From positions 61,764,229-61,828,228 of the forward strand of contig CM035806.1 of assembly GCA_020466095.1 (NCBI GenBank): a DNA stretch of 64,000 nucleotides, in the 5' to 3' direction. Positions 56,575 through 64,000 of the stretch are shown here, piece after piece; position 1 is the first letter of the stretch; every line of letters begins with the position of its first letter. The notes under the pieces are model-generated. The model searched no databases and was not told where the DNA came from. It saw nothing but the letters and a program-made list of their open reading frames with translations. The DNA comes from Chlorops oryzae. Lineage: Eukaryota > Arthropoda > Insecta > Diptera > Chloropidae. Both the position numbers and the translations under genes were made by a program.

Positions 56575-57797
56575 CAAGTAAGAAAGCTAAAGTCGGTCAA
56601 GCCCGACTTTGGAATACCCAGCGTCCCGACATTACGAGCGCACTATGTTTTGCTTCTCTATTTGTGGGCGATGGCAGTGGGAGGGCAACATAAATGATAT
56701 TTCCCTACACCTTTCATTCGCCATGGTGAACCTATTGTTGCGAGTTTGAAGCTTCTACTTCTTTTACTTCGAGAAGTAACGAAAAATCTTCATTTGTGGG
56801 CGTGGACAGTGGGCGGGCCGCATAAAATTTTTCCTACACCTTTCGTTCGCCATGGTGAACCTATGTTGCGAATTTGAAGCTTCTACGCCTTTTACTTCGG
56901 AAGTTACGAAAAATCTTTATTTGTGGGCGTGGCAGTGGGCGGGCCACAAAAAATTTTTTCCTGCACCTTTCATTCGCCTTGGTGAACCTATGTTGCGAAT
57001 TCGAAGCTTCTACGCCTTTTACTTCGGAAGTTACGAAAAAAACTTCATTGTGGGCGTGGCAGTGGGCGGGCCATAAAAAAAATTTTCCTACACCTTTCAT
57101 TTGCCTTGGTGAACCTATGTTGCGAATTTGAAGCTTCTACGCCTTTACTTCGGAAGTTATGAAAGTTCTCTATTTGTGGGCGTGGCAGTGGGCGGGCTAC
57201 ATAAATTTTTGTCCTACACTTTTCATTTGCCTTAGGCAACCTATGCTGCGAATTTGAGCTTCTACGCCTTTTACTTCACAAGTTACGATAAGCCCTTATT
57301 TTTGGGCTTATTTGTGGGCGTGGCTCGAGGAGGGCGGCGTCCATTTTTTGCCAGGATATGTCTCTTTTCGTAGTTTACCAGTACACCAAATTCAATGGAA
57401 TGTGTTGACTGGTTCGCAAGTTACAAGCATTTTACTGAAAACACATTATATTCATTTGTGGGCGTGGCAGTGGGCGGATGTCTCCCATTTTTACTTAGGA
57501 TCATACTCGGATCCGATATAACCTGTGTGTCAAATTTCGACTTGATTGGTCCAGCCGTTTCGGAGGAGATCCGACCACGGACGGACGAGACAGACGGCAA
57601 CAGACAACGGACAGACACGGACGGAACGGAACGCAGACGGACAGACGGACAGACGGACAGACGGACATGTCTAAATCGATTCAGTTTTTGATCCTTCGTT
57701 GATCATTTCTATACTATATTTTTCTATAGCTCCGGAGCTTAATTCTCCTGTTACATAGAATTGCACAAAACTAATATACCCGCTTACGCTGGGTATA
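56575..57797 (-). mobile_element. DINE-like family B, copy B4, with five internal ~127-bp units
   Basis: CAAGTAAGAAAGC with the perfect hairpin AAAGTCGGTCAAGCCCGACTTT at the left, TGGGTATA at the right. The internal unit (GCGAATTTGAAGCTTCTACG ... GTGGGCGTGGCAGTGGGCGG) is repeated about five times, with GCTTCTAC positions at 56751, 56879, 57006, 57133 and 57258. An enlarged GGACAGAC tract lies at 57578-57666. Units are not multiples of three, so the open frames here are not genes. Confidence 0.8.
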
Positions 57798-57974
57798 AAA
57801 AACGAGATTACAAAAGGTATTTGAGACGTTTTATAAATTATCCACGTTTGTGTGCCTGCGCGCGTATATGCCTGTGTGTATTCCCCGCTCAGGCAAAAAA
57901 TCATTGAAAACGAAATCCCAAAATAAAAATGTCCTTAAAAGCCAAAGCGAAAAAAGAAGAGCGAGCGAGAGAAC

Positions 57975-58006
<32 letters not shown>

Positions 58007-59429
58007 CACTAACTTAAAGTTTAGAGAAATAATTTACGTAGCTTCCCAGCCGGGCCTTGTAGTTACTAGACACTCAGTGTACAGAGTAGTTAATAGGCAA
58101 AAATTAAATAGTTGACTGCCTACTGCACGATACACTTGGTGCATAGCAAGTATGCAGAACCGAAGAAAGCAACCGAAGCCGTACGGCACGAAGTACACGT
58201 TGTATACAGCAATGTGCTTTAGCAACGAAAACACACGAAATATGCCCATATACATCCGCTATCCACTTCGAATCCAGTTATCACACCACCGCACCCGCCT
58301 AGGACAGTTTTTAACAAAAGTGCATTAGTTTTGTATATCAGCATAGTGTTGTGCCCATCATACTTGGTGCTATGGCAGTGATCGGGCACTTCCTGTACAC
58401 AGTTTCGGCTGGGTTTGGCTATCGCATCCTCTAAGACAAAATGTCATTGGGCAGTTTGTGTTTTCTTATACAACTGCCGAACAATTTGTCCATCGAAATG
58501 TAAAGGTGACTTTTCCTGCTGGGTTTTCTTCAGTTACAACACGTATGCATGTATGTGTATCCGTATGTGAATCTCGTTCGTAATACACTTCAATTCACAA
58601 TCGGAAGTTAATCAGAAATTCCATCGTGGGATGAGCTAAAAACCGAGCTCAACGCTCAATACTCCACGCTCAGTGCTCCACACTAGACACTCGGCACTAA
58701 AAAGAAGCCAAATCAGTCTGCCAACAAAAAAACGAGAATGCGATGAGACCAAAATAATGAACTCTCAAGTACTTGCAAGCAAAACAGGCGCCTTGGCACA
58801 AAAGCATTGAGGATTTGCGAAAGAATTTGAAAAAGTCACCGCAGAAAATAAATACAATAAAAGCAGTTCTTGTGCAAACGAGCATACACGAACCAAAGCA
58901 CAAAGGCACACACACACACACACACAATAGGCAAACGCACAACATGTGAATGTGTATGTGCATGTGCATGTGAAAGGATAATAGACTTTCATACATATCT
59001 CTTTATTGGCTCCTTCACGTTGAGCTTGTTATGCGCATTTGTGTGCTTCATTGCGACATTTCTGCGCTCACGAAAGGAATTCAAAGTGGCTTGAAAAAAG
59101 GATCTTACTCGCTTTTCTTTTTTCCCCCTTTTTTCCTTACTTTTTGGCAGCACTAAGTGCTCCCTTCAATGACTAGAAATGCATTTAAACGGTAAAAACA
59201 AAAACAAGTATAAAAAGAAACACAAATGCGACAAGAATTTTTTATCCTTGAATTAGTGCCATTATTTTTTTATTTTTTTTTAATTTCATTTTAATGCTGT
59301 TGCCCTGGTCTCTATAGAAAGACAAATATATATAAATGTCTTCGCTTTTCTGACCAGCATTGTCAAGGGGGTTTCCCCTTGATTAAGGGTTTTTCTTTTT
59401 GGCTCTAAAGCGAAGTTTGTCGGCCTCTG
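57798..59429. other. Unassigned DNA with (GA)n and (CA)n
   Basis: (GA)n at 57975-58001 and (CA)n at 58908-58926. No gene is supported; the open frames over the CA tract are artefacts. Confidence 0.35.
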
Positions 59430-59640
59430 TGCCGTAGTTAGCTGAGAGCTGAGCCAATTTACGGAGGCCCTGGGTGCGACTCCCGCCTGAGGTCGTGGAT
59501 GTTCTTTGTTTTCCCATTTATCGAGGTATCACAATGGGCCCATGCGAGGCCTAAGTGTGTCACCCTTAATGGTGGCGGCCTAGCGGCTTACGCCAACTGG
59601 GCTGAATCGGCGGCGCCGTAGAAATGAAAAAATGTCAGCG
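59430..59640 (+). mobile_element. Possible tRNA-derived SINE
   Basis: GCCGTAGTTAGCTGAGAGC (A-box-like) and CTGGGTGCGACTCCCGCC (B-box-like) are about 43 nt apart, followed by a GC-richer tRNA-unrelated segment. No poly(A) tail or target duplication is clear. It may instead be a relic of one of the tRNA-bearing TIR elements. Confidence 0.35.
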
Positions 59641-59679
59641 CAAAGTGGGGACATTTCTTGGAAAAAAGTAGAAGGAGTA

Positions 59680-59945
59680 GTCCAATGAAAGTAAAAATTG
59701 GCACACTTGGTTCTATGAATGAAACTAAGAAAAAAACAAAAAATTATCAAAATTGGTCAACCCCTAGAGGTACCTTCAATAGACCCATAGTTATAGCTTT
59801 GTACGGTAGCTACCTATAAAAGCCAACCGGTTTTAACAAAACTCAGTCAGAATGCTGGCTATGCAAAAATATGGATGTGTGCCAAAAATTATTTAAATCG
59901 GTCAGACCCCAGGGGGTACCTCCCATAGACCCATAACTATAGCTT
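59680..59945 (+). repeat. Dispersed repeat family C, copy 2
   Basis: Two related sub-blocks (ATTGGTCAACCCCTAGAGG and ATCGGTCAGACCCCAGGGG, each followed by GGTACCT and ATAGACCCATA) match 9040-9265. It abuts the family A element at 59948. Confidence 0.55.
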
Positions 59946-59947
59946 TT

Positions 59948-60096
59948 TATACCCGACACACTCTGTGTCGAGGGTATATTGCGTTTGTTGGGTTGTGTGT
60001 AACACCCAGAACCAGTCGAGATAGACTATACAAAATGTATATGGAAATGATCAGCGTCACCAGGAGATTCGATTTAGACATGTCCGTCCGTCCGCC

Positions 60097-60143
<47 letters not shown>

Positions 60144-60870
60144 TCTGTCTGTCCGTCTGTCCGTCTGTCTGTTCTGTATACAGTCTATCTTCATCGAAGG
60201 TAGTTGAGCTATCTTTAGGATAGAAATTTGGTATGCGTGCTAACGGGGACATGATTAAGAACAAGTTCGAGAATGGGGCCGATCGGACCATTTTTAGGGG
60301 TACCTCCAGTACTAGGGTCTGTTACGAAAATCACAAAAACTGCTCTAAAATCGAAGTCCTTCAAGATATTTTGATGAAATTTGATATTTGAACATGTTTA
60401 AAGGCAAGTAATACGATTTCAAAAAATTGGAAAAGTGGGCGTGGCAGAAGGGCGTTTTTCGAAAATTCTCTCCTACACCCGAAATTCAAATGGGACTTGA
60501 ACGAAATTTGGCACTCATGCCTCGTATGTAGCCACAAACATCCTACCCAACATTTTTTTCGATCGGACCATTATTAAGGGTACCTCTAGTACTAAGGTCT
60601 GTCACAAAAATCCCAAAAATGCCTCAAAAGCGGACTTTATTGAAATATTTCAATGAAACTTAGAATTTGAGCGTATATATAAGGGTCCGATTAGAATTTC
60701 AAAAAAATTTGAAAATTGGGCGTGGCAAAAGGGCGGTTTTCATTTAAAAATTTAACAAAAGTCGATATATGGGGCTCCTTATGCCCTTAAACACCTGTTG
60801 ATATTAAAAATTATGTGTCAGTGTCGGGTATTCTATTGTCAGGCTCGCCTGACTATAACACCCTTACTTG
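59948..60870 (+). mobile_element. DINE-like family A, full length, with expanded GTCT tract
   Basis: TATACCCGACACACTCTG at the left, GTCY tract enlarged to about 90 bp (60080-60172), terminal hairpin core TCAGGCTCGCCTGA, end CCCTTACTTG. High similarity to the copy at 1057. Confidence 0.8.
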
Positions 60871-60871
60871 T

Positions 60872-61905
60872 TATACCCAGCGTAAGCGGGGTATATTAGT
60901 TTTGTGCAAATCTTGTAACAGGGAGAATTAAGCTCCGGAGATATAGAAAAATATATATAGAAATGATCAGGATCAAAAACTGAATCGATTTAGACATGTC
61001 CGTCTGTCCGTCCGTCTGTCCGTCCGTCCGTGGTCGGATCTCCTCCGAAACGGCTGAGCCAATGCAGTCGAAATTTGGCACACATGTATATCGGGGTCCG
61101 AGTATGATCCTAAGTAAAAATGGGAGACATCCGCCCACTGCCACGCCCACAAATGAATTTATTGTGTTTTCAATAAAATGCTTGTAACTTGGGAACCACT
61201 TAAGACATTCCATTGATATTTGGTGTGCTGGTAAACTACGAAAAGGGACATTTTTTGGCAAAAAATGGACGCCGCCCTCCCCGAGCCACGCCCACAAATA
61301 AGCCCAAAAATAAGGGCTTATCGTAACTTGTGAAGTAAAAGGCGTAGAAGCTTCAAATTCGCAGCATAGGTTGTCCAAGGCAAATGAAAGGTGTAGGAAC
61401 AAAAATTTGTATAGCCCGCACCACTGCCACGCCCACAAATAGAGAATTTTCATAACTTCCGAAGTAAAAGGCGTAGAAGCTTCAAATTCGCAACATAGGT
61501 TCACCAAGGCGAATGAAAGGTGTAGGAAAAAATTTTATGCGGCCCGCCCACTGCCACGCCCACAAATGAAGTTTTTTCGTAACTTCCGAAGTAAAAGGCG
61601 TATAAGCTTCGAATTCGCAACATAGGTTCACCAAGGCGAATGAAAGGTGTAGGAAAAAATTTTATGCGGCCCGCCCACTGCCACGCCCACATATGAAGAT
61701 TTTTCGTAACTTCCGAAGTAAAAGGCGTAGAAGCTTCAAATTCGCAACATTGGTTCATCAAGGCGAATGAAAGGTGTAGGGAAATAATTTATGTGGCCCA
61801 CCCACTGCCACGCCCACAAATAGAGAAGCAAAACATAGTGCGCCAATAATGTCGGGACGCTGGGTATTTCAAAGTCGGGCTTGACCGACTTTAGCTTTCT
61901 TACTT
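60872..61905 (+). mobile_element. DINE-like family B, copy B5, full length
   Basis: TATACCCAGCGTAAGCGGGG starts one base after the A element ends. GTCY tract (60998-61030), four internal units (GGCGTAGAAGC-type positions at 61341, 61470, 61597, 61724), the perfect hairpin AAAGTCGG/CCGACTTT at 61871-61892 and 3' end TTTCTTACTTG. A 203-codon minus-strand frame runs through it but is a by-product of the repeats. Confidence 0.8.
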
Positions 61906-63910
61906 GTTTTTTCGTTAAAATGCGTTGCAATTTGCATGACTCCGTTAGCTAATATGTAAGTTTTTCATAAATATTCCTCAAATTTGGGGAATGTTGTTGC
62001 TGAAACTGAAAGAAGAGACTCTTACCTCTAAGTTTTTTGTAGTGAGCCGATGTATGTAGGTAGACGTAGCTACCTAGCCGGTGGCGGCTCAGAAACGTCA
62101 CAAAACGGCGGCGGCGGCGTAGGTCGGCGGCGTATATGTCTATGGCGGCCACACTAACCTAACCTAGCCTAGGCTTAGTTTAGGGGAAAGTTTTTCGAGG
62201 GTTAATTTTATATGTATGTATGTATGCATCTGCATGATTGTTCATCAATGACGATTCGTCATGTATAAAATTCTAAGTATCGAAACCAACTGCCGAAGAA
62301 AGCCTTCCTTGCAGTCAAACCGAAGACGCATACGTCCAAAAAAACAGCACGTCTTGGGCACCGTTTATATTAGGAGACAAATCAGTGGCGACAAAGTTAG
62401 TTTGATGGCAATGGACGCATGGAGGCGAGGGAAAAACTCTCCCATACAACATCCCCGAACGTCCTTCGCCCACGAACCAACTATATCGCCGCTGATTTGT
62501 CGCCTAATATAAGCGGCGACTTATGATATCGATCCTTTATTCAAGGGGAAGAATTATAAGAACATTTGAATTCAACTTGGAGTTATAGAAATATGCAATA
62601 CATACACACATATGGGAAGAAATTAAATTACATGCGAAATTGATTGTTTTTGCGATTGGAAATAGGAATTCTGCGGTGCTGATTGTTTTAAATGAATTTT
62701 TTTTTTTTTTTTTTTTTGTAGTTCCACCACCCGGCAACACTGTAGGTGACCACTCGCCATGCGATTTCGATATATGTATTTAAAAGTAAGTATGTCATAC
62801 ATATGACTAGCTTTGCAACGAATACTCGCATTCGCGAATATTCGCCTATTTTTTGGTATTCGCATTCGCAGAAATTCGCGATTATTTTGCGAATTCGATC
62901 GGCAGAAAGATCAATGGAACTTAATCAGTGTTTAACAACGATATCAAGGAAAGTTAAAAGATAAATTCGGGAAAATTGTTTAAAACACCGTTGGGGGCTT
63001 CCAATCCCGCACCATTGCCTTCATTCCGGAATCAACGGCACAGAAAATTTGAATCCCTGCGGATCTGTCAAACTCTGAAACGCTTCAAAACTAACAAGGT
63101 ACCTAAGTAATTAAATACTGACTGCAAAGGTATTTTGACTAGAAATATTTCCGAAGAAAAAAAAAGATCTCTTGGCTTCCACATTTGTAGGTGGTACTGA
63201 AGCAATGAAATGTATTGCAGCACTGAGTAGCGATTTAAAATCAAAGTAAAGTTACAAAGTAAAAACTCCATGTTGATATTTATATTCGCATTCGCGAATG
63301 TTAAAGTACATATCATACAAAATTGACACTCGTTGCAGCACTACATCGAATGAATCTATGTAGATATCAACGTTTTTCAAATTCATCATTATATAGGTTC
63401 GCATGTACTTATGTATGTATATAAGGAACAACATTTTATCTATCTGCAAATAAATAACTACTTAGCATGAAACGATTCTTTGGATCATTCAATGACACCT
63501 CTTATTTATAAATCAATGCCAAATTAATTTCAGACACGTGCGAGTTAACGCAAAAATCACAAATTTCAGATCGCAGTAAAATACCCACTTCACTTGACTA
63601 TTAAGTGCGCCCAATCTCGAATGCTTAGGTTCTTATTTAGTTCTGTGAATGGCGGAAAAGGAATTTTAATTGCGAGCATATTCCCGAGTGGTCCGTGAGT
63701 GCGTGTGAGTCTTATCGAGCCATTTCGAGTATTTCACGAACGTGTGTGTGTACATATGTTTGTTTGTTCAATGTTAGACCGTAAAAGTTCGAATATTTTC
63801 TCTCGCACTCCGAAGAATACACAGAGCTATTGAATATTTTTATCATACTCTATATGGATTAATGAATCCGCGTTTTTCGTTCGATTTTACAATCATATCT
63901 CTAAAAGTTT
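61906..63910. other. Unassigned DNA with small foldback
   Basis: (GGC)n-rich text near 62080-62145. A pair of inverted arms TTTATATTAGGAGACAAATC (62364-62383) and GATTTGTCGCCTAATATAA (62493-62511) may be a small foldback element. An ATGT run lies at 62212-62226 and a T run near 62700. No gene is supported. Confidence 0.35.
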
Positions 63911-64000
63911 TATAGTCCGACACGCTCTATGCGGAGGGTAGGTATGTACACATATTTCGTTTGTGCGATTGTGTGTAATAGCGTTGCAACGGATAGTGTA
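63911..64000 (+). mobile_element. Degenerate family A 5' end, cut by the window edge
   Basis: TATAGTCCGACACGCTCTAT, GCGGAGGGTA and CGTTTGTGCGATTGTGTGTA follow the order of the family A 5' end with several substitutions. Confidence 0.5.

Noticed and set aside
56700..57300. CRISPR-like or other regularly spaced repeat array
   Set aside because: The units are contiguous 127-bp minisatellite repeats without unique spacers, inside a eukaryotic mobile element.
60896..61507. 203-codon minus-strand ORF with repeated FEASTPFTSEV segments, and similar frames at 56852-57131
   Set aside because: They run through the family B minisatellite. Unit lengths of 127-129 bp change frame between units and copies, so there is no conserved protein.

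Overview
The window is AT-rich, intron-rich, transposon-rich nuclear DNA from an insect, most likely a brachyceran fly (Diptera). The main grounds are copies of DINE-1/mini-me-like elements (Helentron-type, with terminal hairpins and internal GTCY microsatellites), a full-length Himar1-type mariner, and a fragmented gene for an FGF8-like ligand of the dipteran thisbe/pyramus type. No operons, ribosome-binding sites, rRNA or functional tRNA genes are visible. The species cannot be named from the sequence alone.

Only one host gene is well supported. It lies on the minus strand between about 43.9 kb and 31.0 kb. Three exons (43883-43748, 34089-33965, and 33765 onward) join in phase across introns of about 9.7 kb and 199 bp and give a recognisable FGF beta-trefoil core. 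The last exon runs into a very long, low-complexity tail (Asn, Gln, His, Ser, Asp/Glu tracts) carrying furin-like basic sites. The tail is now broken over three reading frames. Two single-base deletions, one in a CAG/GCA tract near 33459 and one in a CCCC run near 32330, would explain both breaks. The 5' exon(s), with start codon and most or all of the signal peptide, were not found.

Everything else is mobile DNA or unassigned. (i) 0-20 kb: an ATCGAT-rich degenerate repeat, DINE-like family A and B copies, two inverted ~907-bp copies of a TA-flanked TIR element (D1, D2), related elements F and E, and a Transib-type element (CACAGTG ends, CGNCG target duplication) with a family B copy nested inside. 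(ii) 20-31 kb: element I with a hAT element inserted exactly inside its tRNA-like module, and a hAT element at 28.7-30.8 kb with the TA-flanked element G nested inside. (iii) 31-44 kb: the FGF gene, whose large intron holds the Himar1-type mariner (one nonsense codon), LINE remnants and pogo-like MITEs. (iv) 44-64 kb: more A and B copies with large microsatellite or minisatellite expansions, a 5'-truncated jockey-clade LINE sitting in the loop of a long palindrome, MITE family H, a piggyBac-like MITE, and a possible tRNA-derived SINE.

The least familiar pattern is a set of short-TIR elements (D, E, F, I). D2, E and F have clean TA at both ends. Each carries one or two tRNA-like modules with Pol III A-box and B-box-like motifs flanking an AT-rich centre. 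I do not recognise this architecture as a described family. All coordinates and homology calls come from reading the sequence by eye; no database search was run.
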